Shown piece by piece: positions 1 to 8,248 of a stretch of DNA of 60,213 bases. Both the position numbers and the translations under genes were made by a program. This DNA is from Acetobacteraceae bacterium (GTDB taxonomy: Bacteria > Pseudomonadota > Alphaproteobacteria > Acetobacterales > Acetobacteraceae), in NCBI GenBank assembly GCA_022842185.1, contig JALHQB010000022.1, forward strand, positions 1 to 60,213, in the 5' to 3' direction. Within the stretch, counting starts at the first letter, position 1, and the number at the start of each line of letters is the position of its first letter. The notes beneath the pieces are model-generated. The model saw nothing but the letters and a program-made list of their open reading frames with translations, did no database searches and was not told where the DNA came from.

Positions 1-1642
1 GGTCGCCCGCGCGCATCCCCCGCGCTGCCGCGCCGACATGGATCGCGGCAAGTGCGGCGGCGGCCAGCGCCCAGGTCGGATCCGTCGCGAAGCCGCGGAC
101 CCGGCCATAGGCCACCACCAGCGCGACGACCGGCACAGTCGCCGCAACGCCCGCCCAGGCCAGCGCGCGCCCTTCAAACAGCAGCCCTGCCAGCAGGTGC
201 ATCAGGCCGAGGACCAGGGCGATGGCCAGATATTGCGTCAGCGCCGCCGGCACCCAGGCGCCGGGGATGACGGTGGCTGTGACACCTTCCACGGTCACGG
301 CCTCCCCGGTCGGGGTCCAGGACGGGACCTGCCACACCAGCAGCAGCGCCAGGCCCAGCCCGGCGGCGATCCACGGCAGGCGGACCAGCCGCGGGTCGCG
401 CAGCCCGGCGAGGATCGCGACCGGCGACAGCAACAGGATGCCGACCGCCGCGGCGAGGTCGGTCTCGAATACCGCGAGCGGCAGCAAGGCAGCGCCGAGC
501 AATGCCGGTGGCAGATGCGCCAGCCGCTGGCCGAGTGTCCCGTCCAGGGATTCCCTCGGCAGCAGGAACAGGAAGCAGGCGGCGGCGGCCGGTACGAAGA
601 TCGCCGGGGCCCAGAGATCCAGCCCCGCGCCCATCGCCGTGCCCGCCACGACCCACAGCGCCCCGGCCACCGTGGCCGACCAGCCCAGCCAGCCCCAGGC
701 CGTGGCGCGGACCACCAGCATCGCCGCCGCGATCACCACGAGCAGATAACCGAAGAGGCCAGGCAGCGACGGGTCGTCGGTGGCGACCAGGGCGGGTGTG
801 AGGAAGGCGCCGACCAGCCCGACCACGGCGACCAGCGGTCCTCGGTGGAGCGACAACAGCATCCCCAGCGCACCGGCCGCCGCCATGCCGATGAAGCCGA
901 GCAAAGGGGGAAGTAAGCCATACAGGGAGGTGGCGGCATAGGCGGCGCCGAACAGCGCGGCGACGCCGCCCGCCGACAGCGCGGCGGGCGCGTAGTCGGG
1001 CATCGCGCCGGGGGGCGCGTGATCCAGTATCGCGCCGGCGGGCGCGTCGTCAGGTACCGCGGCGGGCGCAGGGCTGCCTGCGGAACGCCTCGCCAGCCAT
1101 TCGCCGCCCAGGATCAGCGCCACGCCCAGCAGGCCCGCCAGCGCGCAGCGTACCGCCGGGCCAAGCCAGCCTTCGTCTACCGCGAAGCGGATCAGGAAGA
1201 CACCGGCCAGCAGCAACGACCCCGCACCGAGCCACACCCCCCAGCGTTGGGTGATCAGTTCCTCAAGGTTTCGTTGCGGGCGCCGGCCGGAAGCGCGCGA
1301 CCAGGGCGGCACGGTACCATCGGGCGCCGGCTCGGCCGCGACAGGTTCGGGATGCGGCGCGTCGGCAGCCTGATGGTGTTCGATGGGCGGCGGCGCGTCG
1401 GGCCCTGGCGCAAGGGGCGCTGTCGGGTAGGCGTGCTGGGCACCGGCGGCGGGTTGGGGTGGCTGGAACCCCGCCGCGACCATCGCGCCGGCCATGTCGC
1501 CGAGTTCGGCGCGCAGGGCGGTGAGTTCGGCACGCAGGCGCTCAGTGTCGCGCCTGGCGTGACCGGCACGGGCAAAGGCGGCAACGCCCAACCCCCAGCC
1601 GCCGAAAAAGATGATGCCGAGGAGAAGCGCCAGACCTTCCAT
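1..1642 (-). CDS. DUF2339 multi-pass membrane protein (3' end cut by window edge)
   Basis: The minus strand is open from an ATG at 1642 to the left edge, giving 547 codons without a stop. The N-terminus begins MEGLALLLGIIFFGG, one membrane segment, then a heptad-like charged stretch (residues about 28-55), a Pro/Ala-rich linker, and from about residue 130 an uninterrupted run of hydrophobic helices starting near the motif TQRWGVWLGAGSLLLAG. That layout (N-terminal helix, coiled region, linker, then many membrane helices after an RWG-x-W motif) is that of DUF2339 predicted membrane proteins, usually 800-1000 residues, so a large part lies outside the window. Function is unknown for the family. 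A 27-base tandem repeat encodes a Pro-rich loop near residues 193-219. Long open frames on the opposite strand are antisense shadows. Confidence 0.85.
   Translation of the reverse strand, partial: MEGLALLLGIIFFGGWGLGVAAFARAGHARRDTERLRAELTALRAELGDMAGAMVAAGFQPPQPAAGAQHAYPTAPLAPGPDAPPPIEHHQAADAPHPEPVAAEPAPDGTVPPWSRASGRRPQRNLEELITQRWGVWLGAGSLLLAGVFLIRFAVDEGWLGPAVRCALAGLLGVALILGGEWLARRSAGSPAPAAVPDDAPAGAILDHAPPGAMPDYAPAALSAGGVAALFGAAYAATSLYGLLPPLLGFIGMAAAGALGMLLSLHRGPLVAVVGLVGAFLTPALVATDDPSLPGLFGYLLVVIAAAMLVVRATAWGWLGWSATVAGALWVVAGTAMGAGLDLWAPAIFVPAAAACFLFLLPRESLDGTLGQRLAHLPPALLGAALLPLAVFETDLAAAVGILLLSPVAILAGLRDPRLVRLPWIAAGLGLALLLVWQVPSWTPTGEAVTVEGVTATVIPGAWVPAALTQYLAIALVLGLMHLLAGLLFEGRALAWAGVAATVPVVALVVAYGRVRGFATDPTWALAAAALAAIHVGAAARGMRAGD
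987..1067. repeat. 27-base tandem repeat, three copies
   Basis: Units start at 987, 1014 and 1041 with the shared head GGCGCGT; the third is the most diverged. Twenty-seven bases is nine codons, so the array keeps the frame of the DUF2339 gene and encodes three copies of a D-x-A-P-x-G-A type segment in a soluble linker. It is likely to vary in copy number between strains. Confidence 0.7.
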
Positions 1643-1817
1643 GCGCCGCACGCTTCCGCCCCCCACCGCGCCGCGTCAAGCGTTCCGGCGCTTGCGCCTG
1701 TGACCCGCATCGCCTAGAAGCGGCGCGCGTCGGCACCCCTGGAGGCCGGCGCTTGTCGTGCTGGCATGTCCGCAAGGCCCCGGCACGGCGACAGCATCAA
1801 TTTGAAGGAACACGACC

Positions 1818-2492
1818 ATGGTCCAGACCATTCGGATCGAGGCCGAAGCGCGCGAGCAGGCAGGTAAGGGGGCAGCCCGCGCAACCCGGCGTCAGGGGCT
1901 CGTCCCCGCTGTCATCTATGGCGCGAAGCAGGGCTCGACGCTCGCCGCGCTCGACCCGCGCGTGGTGATGAAGGAACTGCAGAAGGGCGGCTGGCAGTCG
2001 CATCTGTACGAAGTGTCCGTGAAGGGCGGCGCGACCGAGCGCTGCCTGATGCGCGACGTGCAGTTCCACCCCGTCACCGACCGCCCCCTGCATGTCGATT
2101 TCCAGCGCCTGGCGCCGGGTTCGCGCATCCGCGTGAAGGTCGCCGTGCACTTCCTGAACGAAGAAACCTGCCCGGGCATCAAGGCCGGCGGCGTGCTGAA
2201 CGTCGTGCGCCGCGATATCGAAGTGCTGGCCGACCCGGACAACGTGCCGGAAGCCTTCGAGATTGACCTGGGCGAGGCCAATATCGGCGACGGCATGCGC
2301 TGGTCCGCCGTGAAGGACCAGTTCGGCACGAAGCCGGCGATCGCCGGGCGCGACTTCATGGTGGCGTCCATCGCCGCGCCGACCGTGATCGAGGAAGCCC
2401 CGGTCGCGGCTGCCGGCCCGGTCGAGGCGACGAAGCAGAAGGCGCCCGCCGCCGGTGCGGCAGCGCCGGCCAAGGGCGGCAAGAAGAAGTAA
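1818..2492 (+). CDS. rplY: 50S ribosomal protein L25/general stress protein Ctc
   Basis: 224 residues starting MVQTIRIEAEAREQAGKG, with the L25 N-terminal signature GKGAARATRRQGLVPAVIYG, which binds 5S rRNA in the large ribosomal subunit. A C-terminal Ctc (TL5) beta domain follows from about residue 95 (DFQRLAPGSRIRVKV), then an Ala/Pro/Lys-rich tail ending KGGKKK. This two-domain form is usual in alphaproteobacteria, unlike the short E. coli L25. The start is supported by AAGGAA at 1806-1811. It heads the rplY-pth-(unknown)-ychF cluster, an arrangement common in the class. Divergent from the DUF2339 gene across 175 bases, which must hold promoters for both. Confidence 0.97.
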   Translation: MVQTIRIEAEAREQAGKGAARATRRQGLVPAVIYGAKQGSTLAALDPRVVMKELQKGGWQSHLYEVSVKGGATERCLMRDVQFHPVTDRPLHVDFQRLAPGSRIRVKVAVHFLNEETCPGIKAGGVLNVVRRDIEVLADPDNVPEAFEIDLGEANIGDGMRWSAVKDQFGTKPAIAGRDFMVASIAAPTVIEEAPVAAAGPVEATKQKAPAAGAAAPAKGGKKK

Positions 2493-2607
2493 GGAAGACG
2501 GGGGAGGACCTCCCCCGAATCCCCCACCGTTTTCTGTCTGCTGGCGGGTTGGTGCCAAGTGTCAGAAAAAGGAGGGGGATCGGGGGAGTTCTCTCCCCCG
2601 ACCTTTC
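2493..2607. repeat. Nested inverted repeat between rplY and pth
   Basis: Two arms of about 44 bases in opposite orientation (about 2493-2536 and 2563-2607) are separated by 26 bases. Both arms start, on the side of the spacer, with CAGAAAA followed by a GGGGGAT box, and each contains its own hairpin: CGGGGGA/TCCCCCG at 2499-2517 and TCGGGGGAG-TTCT-CTCCCCCGA at 2580-2601. The unit resembles paired REP/BIME-type elements. The first hairpin lies right behind the rplY stop and could attenuate read-through; neither has a long U tract, so a plain terminator is not assured. Confidence 0.75.
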
Positions 2608-2615
2608 TTGTGGCC

Positions 2616-3209
2616 ATGCCTTCCCAAGACAGTCCCCTGCTGTGGGTCGGCCTCGGCAATCCCGGGGGCGAGCATGCGCGCCAGCGCCACAACATCGGCT
2701 TCATGGCGCTGGATGCGATCGCCCGGCGCCATCGCTTTTCCCCCTGGCGCAAGCGCTTCAAGGGTGAGGTCAGCGAAGGCACGATCGCAGGGCGGCGCGT
2801 CTGGGCGCTGAAGCCGGCGACCTACATGAACGCCAGCGGCGATGCCGTGCAGCAGGCTGCGTCCTTCCTCAAGATTCCACCCGCCGACGTGACAGCCTTC
2901 CATGACGAGCTGGATCTCGCGCCCGGCAAGGTGCGGGTGAAGACCGGCGGCGGCGTGGCTGGCCACAACGGGCTGCGCGACATGCGCCGGGTGTTTGGCA
3001 GCCCGGATTTCGGGCGGGTGCGGATTGGCATCGGCCATCCGGGCCACAAGGATGCGGTGACCGGGCATGTGCTCGGGAATTTCGCCAAGCAGGACCAGGC
3101 CTGGGTGGAAAAGCTGCTGGATGCCCTGGCCGATGCGGCACCGATGCTGGCCGAGGGCCGGCCCGAGGATTTCATGACGCGCGTCGCGTTGCTGACGCAG
3201 GAGGGGTGA
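2616..3209 (+). CDS. pth: Peptidyl-tRNA hydrolase
   Basis: Hydrolyses the ester bond of peptidyl-tRNA released from stalled ribosomes, in the cytoplasm. The start chosen is the ATG at 2616 (MPSQDSPLLWVGLGNPG), giving 197 residues, the family's usual length; the frame is open further upstream but that stretch lies in the palindromic repeat. Signature residues are visible: GLGNPG at 12-17, catalytic His25 in RHNIG, the TYMNASG substrate-binding loop (about 70), FHDELDL with the catalytic-support Asp (about 95), and GGGVAGHNGLRD (about 110). The stop overlaps the next start (TGATG). Confidence 0.97.
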   Translation: MPSQDSPLLWVGLGNPGGEHARQRHNIGFMALDAIARRHRFSPWRKRFKGEVSEGTIAGRRVWALKPATYMNASGDAVQQAASFLKIPPADVTAFHDELDLAPGKVRVKTGGGVAGHNGLRDMRRVFGSPDFGRVRIGIGHPGHKDAVTGHVLGNFAKQDQAWVEKLLDALADAAPMLAEGRPEDFMTRVALLTQEG

Positions 3210-3682
3210 TGGAAGACGACTTTTCCTTCGCCGGTCCCGGCCCGCAGGACATGGCGAGCGGCACCGCGATCCTGGCCTCGGCCCTCGCGCGGGAGGCGCA
3301 GAGCCTGGCGCAGGCGGCGGCCGGTCTGCGCGCGACACTTGACCTGGTCTCCGCCGATGGTGCGGCTGTGGAGGCGGAGGACCATCGCGTGATGCAGGCG
3401 GGCATCCGCGGCGCGGCGGTGCTGGCGGGCGCGCTGGTGCTGGTGTCCCGGGCGCTGCTGCGCTTCACCGGGGACCCGGCGCGTGCGGCCGCTGACGCGC
3501 TGGGCCGCCTGCCGCGCGGATCGCTTTCGGTGCATGAGGTGGTGGGGCATCTGCGCGCGGCAGCCCTCGCACCAGTGACGGATGATGGGGCGGCGCGCAT
3601 CGCCGCCGCGATGATTGCCGAGACCTTCGCCGCGGCTTTCGAGGCCGCCTGGCGGGACGCGCTCGGCACCAAGGGGAATTGA
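3209..3682 (+). CDS. Unknown alanine-rich helical protein between pth and ychF
   Basis: 157 residues starting MEDDFSFAGPGP at an ATG that overlaps the pth stop codon; a GGAGG lies just upstream (3200-3204). Composition is very rich in Ala, Leu and Arg and looks all-helical, with a moderately hydrophobic stretch (AAVLAGALVLVSRALL, about residues 69-84). No signal peptide, cysteine pair or catalytic motif stands out. Tight coupling to pth upstream and ychF one base downstream argues that it is a real, co-translated gene. I do not recognise the family; a role tied to translation quality control is only guilt by association. Confidence 0.75.
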   Translation: MEDDFSFAGPGPQDMASGTAILASALAREAQSLAQAAAGLRATLDLVSADGAAVEAEDHRVMQAGIRGAAVLAGALVLVSRALLRFTGDPARAAADALGRLPRGSLSVHEVVGHLRAAALAPVTDDGAARIAAAMIAETFAAAFEAAWRDALGTKGN

Positions 3683-3683
3683 G

Positions 3684-4778
3684 ATGGGTTTCAACTGCGG
3701 GATCGTCGGGCTGCCGAATGTCGGCAAGTCCACCCTGTTCAATGCACTGACGCAGACGGCTTCGGCCCAGGCGGCGAATTATCCGTTCTGCACGATCGAA
3801 CCCAATGTCGGGCGCGTGGCGGTGCCGGACCCGCGGCTGGATGCGCTGACGCGGATCGGCAAGTCGCAGAAGACGGTGCCGACGAGCCTGGAGTTCGTCG
3901 ATATCGCCGGGCTGGTGCGTGGGGCGTCGAAGGGCGAAGGGCTAGGCAACCAGTTCCTGGCCAATATCCGTGAGGTGGACGCCATCGTCCATGTGCTGCG
4001 CTGCTTCGAGGATGGCGACATCACCCATGTCGAAGGCAGCGTCGATCCGGTGCGCGATGCCGAGACGGTCGAGACGGAGCTGATGCTCGCCGACCTCGAC
4101 AGCCTGGAGAAGCGTGCCTACGGCTTGGTGAAGCGGGCACGCGGCGGGGACAAGGAAGCGATCGCGCAGATGGCGCTGATCGACCCGATCAAGGCGGCGC
4201 TGGAAGCGGGCAAGCCGGCGCGCACCGCCATCCCGAAGGGCGAGGAAGTGGCGGTGTCACGGCTGCAGCTGATGACATCCAAGCCCGTGCTGTATGTGGC
4301 GAATGTCGAGGAAGCCTCCGCCGCGACGGGCAATGAATTTTCCGCCCGCGTGTTCGAGAAGGCGAAGGCCGAAGGCGCGCAGGCTGTGGTGGTGTCCGCC
4401 GCCATCGAGGCCGAGATCAGCCAGATGGCGGCCGATGACCGGGCGGAGTTCCTGTCCTCGCTGGGCCTTGAGGATTCCGGGCTGGATCGGATCATCCGCG
4501 CCGGCCACACGCTTCTTGGGCTGATCACCTATTTCACCGTGGGGCCGAAGGAAGCGCGGGCCTGGACCATCCTCAAGGGGATGAAGGGACCGCAGGCGGC
4601 CGGCGTGATCCATGGCGATTTCGAACGCGGCTTCATCGCGGCGGAGACGATCGGCTTCGATGATTTCGTCGCGCTGGGCGGTGAGCAAGGTGCCAAGGAA
4701 GCCGGCAAGATGCGCGTGGAAGGCAAGGAATACGTCGTGAAGGATGGCGACGTGATGCTGTTTCGGTTCAACGTGTGA
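3684..4778 (+). CDS. ychF: Redox-regulated ATPase YchF (Obg-family)
   Basis: 364 residues from the ATG at 3684, the family's normal length. The OBG-type G domain shows G1 GLPNVGKST at residues 9-17, G3 DIAGLV near 73, and NVEE in place of the NKxD guanine-specificity motif, which is why YchF proteins prefer ATP to GTP. The C-terminal TGS domain ends with [13 protein letters not shown]. YchF binds ribosomes and is linked to stress and redox responses. It follows the unknown gene by one base and overlaps the next gene, so the block from rplY to the MgtC-like gene is probably one operon. An upstream in-frame extension is possible but lacks the conserved [11 protein letters not shown] start. Confidence 0.97.
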   Translation: MGFNCGIVGLPNVGKSTLFNALTQTASAQAANYPFCTIEPNVGRVAVPDPRLDALTRIGKSQKTVPTSLEFVDIAGLVRGASKGEGLGNQFLANIREVDAIVHVLRCFEDGDITHVEGSVDPVRDAETVETELMLADLDSLEKRAYGLVKRARGGDKEAIAQMALIDPIKAALEAGKPARTAIPKGEEVAVSRLQLMTSKPVLYVANVEEASAATGNEFSARVFEKAKAEGAQAVVVSAAIEAEISQMAADDRAEFLSSLGLEDSGLDRIIRAGHTLLGLITYFTVGPKEARAWTILKGMKGPQAAGVIHGDFERGFIAAETIGFDDFVALGGEQGAKEAGKMRVEGKEYVVKDGDVMLFRFNV

Positions 4779-5260
4779 ATGCGGCGCTCGATGCCTGGCT
4801 GACCTGGCTCGGGCCGGATCTCGGCACCGCGCTGGTGCTGTGCGCGGCCTTCGTGGTCGGCGTGGCCATTGGCATTGAACGTGGGGTGAGTACGAGTGCG
4901 GTCGGCATCCGTACCTGCTCGCTGGTGGCGCTGGGCAGCGCCGGGTTTGCCTGCATGGTGGTGTCTCGCCTGCCGGAGGTAGCGTGGGGCAACGCCTTCG
5001 GGGCGGTGGCGACGGGGGTGGGGTTCCTCGGCGCGGGGGCGATCATCAAGGCGGGGCGGTCGGTCACCGGGCTGGGCGATGCGGCGACGATCTGGTGCGT
5101 GGCGATGCTGGGCGTGCTGATCGGGGCGCGGGAGTTCACGGCGGCGGTGGTGGTGACGGCGCTGGTGCTGACGGTGAATGTGCTGCTGCGGCCGGTGGCG
5201 GGGTGGATTGATCGGCACAGGGCGCGGCGGAAGCCGGAGGATGATGTGCTGGACGGGTGA
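4775..5260 (+). CDS. MgtC/SapB-family inner-membrane protein
   Basis: 161 residues from a GTG start that overlaps the ychF stop. Four hydrophobic segments can be seen (about residues 14-36, 48-65, 74-92 and 105-135). The family hallmark is the conserved acidic/Arg and Gly pattern: GVAIGIERG, GIRTCSLVALG and GFLGAGAIIK with VTGLGDAATIW. The soluble ACT-like C-terminal domain of virulence MgtC is missing; the protein stops shortly after the last helix, as in many short SapB-like members. These proteins affect Mg2+ homeostasis and F1Fo-ATPase, but the role of the short form is unknown. This is the last core gene before the AT-rich islet. Confidence 0.9.
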   Translation: MNAALDAWLTWLGPDLGTALVLCAAFVVGVAIGIERGVSTSAVGIRTCSLVALGSAGFACMVVSRLPEVAWGNAFGAVATGVGFLGAGAIIKAGRSVTGLGDAATIWCVAMLGVLIGAREFTAAVVVTALVLTVNVLLRPVAGWIDRHRARRKPEDDVLDG

Positions 5261-5424
5261 GGTCAAAGCTAGTTTTTCATCCATAGGGTTCACTTCAAAC
5301 GCTAACCTACTAGGTAGGAAGGGCGGGCACCGCGTAACTGTCACGCTAGCCATGCTAAGCGTTCTGCTAAATGGTCAACTCGCTCATTTGCTCATTCAAC
5401 AACGGCGCGCTTAAGATCGTTGTT

Positions 5425-7017
5425 ATGACTAATCGACAGAAAACCACTCCGCGCCGTCCTCGCAATGCGTTTCCCGCCCTTGGTCTTTTGCCCGTGGGTG
5501 AGCCTGACGCAAATGCGGAAAGTGTGATCGCTCAGCGCGAGCAAAAATCGCCTCTCTACCTTGAGGGTTTTGTCGAACCACCACTATTCCGCATGGGTGA
5601 TTTCGAAGCAGGCACAAAATTCCTAATTCTCGGTCAGAAAGGAACCGGCAAAACCGCGATCCTTAGGAACATAGAAAATAGACTAAATAGGCGCGGATTT
5701 GTCACAGAATATATTGTTTTTCGAGACACCCTCCTCGAAGCAGGTGAACTAGAAAATATTCCATTTGAATTTGTAGTGAATAAAGACCGGATGCGATCCT
5801 CCACTTTTTATCATCACTGCCTTAAGAGGATATTTATTTCAACATTTCTAAAGGTAATTCAGAAATCCAATCAGAAATTTGAGCCGGAAGAACCAAAAAT
5901 TAATGATTCATACACTGGAAGGATCACTGATTTTATCCAAAAAATCATGAATTCGGATACCGGTCAGGTCGTTTCGCTGGTTATTGACTCCGCCTTTCAG
6001 GATGTCGCCGAAGCACGGACGCTCTTAAAACTTGACCGAAATCCATCTGAACAAGAAATAACACGACTACTAAAGCGCCTTAATGATAGACTTCTTGACT
6101 CTCTAGTAAAAGCAGTCAAGAAAACTCCTGTGAAAGCAGCTGTTTTCGTAGATGAGGTTCATTTCAGATACAAAGATGAGAATTCTATTAGAGATGATGC
6201 AGTATTAGTAAGAGATACGATTTTGTCGATTATTGCCCTTAATGAAAGATTTGTCACCGAGCGCATAGATTGCGCGATATTTGTTGGGATTCGGTCTGAG
6301 TATCTCTCACATCCAGTTATAGCTGCAGCTGAGGTTGGCGCTAAGATCCAATCTTACGGCGAATCACTTGGTTGGGAAACCATGCCTGCAAATGCCCAGC
6401 ACCCGTTATTTGATCTTGCCCAGAAGCGTATCTCCGCGGGGTTGATGCAAATTGGATTATCGGCTGAGGATGCAGGCGACGGATCAGTTGCTATAGTTCG
6501 GCAATTATTTCAGAATGTCGATAAAGCTGAATTTATTCAGTCAACATGGAGCAAACCAAGAGATATGGTGCGCTTCCTTAAACAAGCAACTAGACTTTTC
6601 GGCAATAACCACTCTTTGTCGTGGGAACAATATCATGCGGTTATGCGTGCGGTTGCACGCGATAGCTGGGATGAGTTACGTTCCGCCCTAAGTTCGTTCT
6701 TAAGTGAAAAAGCAATTCTAGATTTAGAAGCATACATCCGGCAACACGCATCTATTTCCCTGGAACACGGTAGATTTGTGTCTTTTACAGAATTTCTAGA
6801 ATCTCTTAAGCCAATATATGACGTTGGAGTTGATAAATCATCAAATATAACAATAAATCATTTTGTTGACTTATTGTACATGCTCGGGGTATTCATTACT
6901 TCTCGCAAAATGCCCAATGGGTCTGTAATTCGGCATAGTTTTCACAGGGGCCAGCCAGCGCCGGACCATAGCGCAGATGTTGCGCTACATTTTCTAGTTG
7001 CGAAATGTTTTTCATAA
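5425..7017 (+). CDS. P-loop ATPase, Sll1717-like; AT-rich singleton, candidate defence gene
   Basis: 530 residues from ATG 5425; an earlier in-frame ATG at 5371 is possible, and neither has a clear Shine-Dalgarno. After a basic N-terminus and a LEGFVEPPLF segment, the Walker A motif GQKGTGKT lies at residues 70-77 and a Walker B-like VFVDEVHF with Asp-Glu at 243-244. A STAND/AAA-like sensor may be KPRDMVRFLKQA near 390. The C-terminal third is helical with no domain I can name. GQKGTGKTA after a short N-terminus fits the Sll1717 class of P-loop ATPases. Base composition is strikingly different: two sampled 60-base lines are 45% and 25% G+C against about 60% or more in neighbours, and TTA, ATA and AGA codons are common. 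Recent horizontal transfer is likely; a phage-defence role is inference. Confidence 0.8.
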   Translation: MTNRQKTTPRRPRNAFPALGLLPVGEPDANAESVIAQREQKSPLYLEGFVEPPLFRMGDFEAGTKFLILGQKGTGKTAILRNIENRLNRRGFVTEYIVFRDTLLEAGELENIPFEFVVNKDRMRSSTFYHHCLKRIFISTFLKVIQKSNQKFEPEEPKINDSYTGRITDFIQKIMNSDTGQVVSLVIDSAFQDVAEARTLLKLDRNPSEQEITRLLKRLNDRLLDSLVKAVKKTPVKAAVFVDEVHFRYKDENSIRDDAVLVRDTILSIIALNERFVTERIDCAIFVGIRSEYLSHPVIAAAEVGAKIQSYGESLGWETMPANAQHPLFDLAQKRISAGLMQIGLSAEDAGDGSVAIVRQLFQNVDKAEFIQSTWSKPRDMVRFLKQATRLFGNNHSLSWEQYHAVMRAVARDSWDELRSALSSFLSEKAILDLEAYIRQHASISLEHGRFVSFTEFLESLKPIYDVGVDKSSNITINHFVDLLYMLGVFITSRKMPNGSVIRHSFHRGQPAPDHSADVALHFLVAKCFS

Positions 7018-7053
7018 GTAGGTGTCGTTAAGTGATATTTGGATGAAAAGAAG

Positions 7054-7230
7054 TCACCGCCCCGGCAACACCGTCCTCGCCGCCCCCGTCACCGGCTCCG
7101 GCGGCGGCAGCGCCGTCCCCCTCGGCCCGATCGGCCCGCCGCGCGAATACTGGTCATCGCCACAGCCCGCCAGCGCCAGCATCACCAGCAGCATCGGCGC
7201 GAGGAATCGGACAACCGCAGGTCGAATCAT
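7054..7230 (-). CDS. Small lipoprotein, 58 residues
   Basis: The minus strand encodes MIRPAVVRFLAPMLL followed by VMLALAGCGDD, a classic type II signal peptide with lipobox LAGC (Cys at about 23), then a short Gly/Pro-rich mature chain of about 36 residues ending VLPGR before the TGA at 7056-7054. Base composition returns to high G+C here, so the gene marks the right boundary of the AT-rich islet. It is convergent with the ATPase and divergent from the methylthioadenosine phosphorylase gene. Tiny entericidin-like or DUF-type lipoproteins of this kind are common in alphaproteobacteria; function unknown. Confidence 0.7.
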   Translation of the reverse strand: MIRPAVVRFLAPMLLVMLALAGCGDDQYSRGGPIGPRGTALPPPEPVTGAARTVLPGR

Positions 7231-7296
7231 ACCCCCCGCTTAGCACGCGCGCCCCGCCGCGCTAAACCACCTTCCGCAGCGCGGAGACACCGTTCC

Positions 7297-8175
7297 ATGT
7301 CCGACCTCATCACCCCCATGATCGGCTTCATCGGCGGGTCCGGCGTCTATGACCTCGACGGGCTTGCCGACCGCAAATGGGTCAAGGTCCGCACCCCCTG
7401 GGGCGATCCGTCGGATGAGATCCTGACCGGCGCGCTGCACGGCGTGCGCGTCGCCTTCCTGCCCCGCCATGGCCGGGGCCACCCCACGCCGCCCTCCGCG
7501 CTGAACTACCGCGCCAATATCGACGCCATGAAGCGGATCGGCTGCACGGAGCTGATCTCGCTGTCGGCCGTTGGGTCCCTGAAGGCGGAACTGCCGCCGG
7601 GCCATTTCGTCATCGTGGACCAGTTCATCGACCGCACCTTCGCGCGGGAGAAATCCTTCTTCGGCACTGGCTGCGTCGCGCATGTCTCGGTCGCGCATCC
7701 GGTCTGCCCGCGGCTGGGCGATGCGCTGGAATCCGCGGCGAAGGCCATCGACCTGCCCTACACGCGCGGCGGCACCTACCTGGTCATGGAAGGCCCGCAG
7801 TTCAGCACGAAGGCGGAAAGCCTGCTCTACCGCCAATGGGGCTGCGACGTGATCGGCATGACCAACATGCCCGAGGCGAAATTGGCTCGCGAGGCTGAGC
7901 TTTGCTACGCGACCATGGCCATGGTGACGGATTACGATTGCTGGCACCCCGACCATGACCACGTCACGGTCGAACAGGTGGTGAAGGTGCTGTTCTCCAA
8001 CGCCGACCGCGCGCGCGCGCTGGTGCAGGCGGTGGTGCCCGCATTGGGCGCGCCACGCGGCCCCTGCCCCGCCGGCTGCGACCGCGCGCTGGACCATGCG
8101 CTGATCACCGCGCCGGACAGGCGCGACCCGGACATGCTGGCGAAGCTGGACGTGGTGGCAGCGCGGGTGCTGTAG
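7297..8175 (+). CDS. mtnP: S-methyl-5'-thioadenosine phosphorylase
   Basis: 292 residues from ATG 7297 (MSDLITPMIGFIGGSGVYDL). It phosphorolyses methylthioadenosine from polyamine or homoserine-lactone synthesis to adenine and 5-methylthioribose 1-phosphate. Visible family motifs are GGSGVYDLDGL at the phosphate site, PRHGRGH near 60, EGPQFSTKAES near 170 and GMTNMPEAKLAREAELCYA near 190 (base and ribose contacts), and VTDYDCWH. The C-terminus has CPAGC as in many bacterial MTAPs. A long in-frame upstream extension would run antisense through the lipoprotein gene and is rejected. No other methionine-salvage gene is in the window. Confidence 0.95.
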   Translation: MSDLITPMIGFIGGSGVYDLDGLADRKWVKVRTPWGDPSDEILTGALHGVRVAFLPRHGRGHPTPPSALNYRANIDAMKRIGCTELISLSAVGSLKAELPPGHFVIVDQFIDRTFAREKSFFGTGCVAHVSVAHPVCPRLGDALESAAKAIDLPYTRGGTYLVMEGPQFSTKAESLLYRQWGCDVIGMTNMPEAKLAREAELCYATMAMVTDYDCWHPDHDHVTVEQVVKVLFSNADRARALVQAVVPALGAPRGPCPAGCDRALDHALITAPDRRDPDMLAKLDVVAARVL

Positions 8176-8248
8176 GGAAGGCAGCAGGACTGAAGTTTTG
8201 GAGGGGTGGCGACCAGTAGGTGCGAATTTTCGTTGGTTCGGTGCCTCA

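Noticed and set aside
38..916. 292-codon plus-strand open frame at the left end
   Set aside because: It is antisense and codon-aligned to the DUF2339 membrane protein; its product is an Arg/Gln/Gly-rich chain with no fold-like pattern, typical of high-G+C shadow frames.
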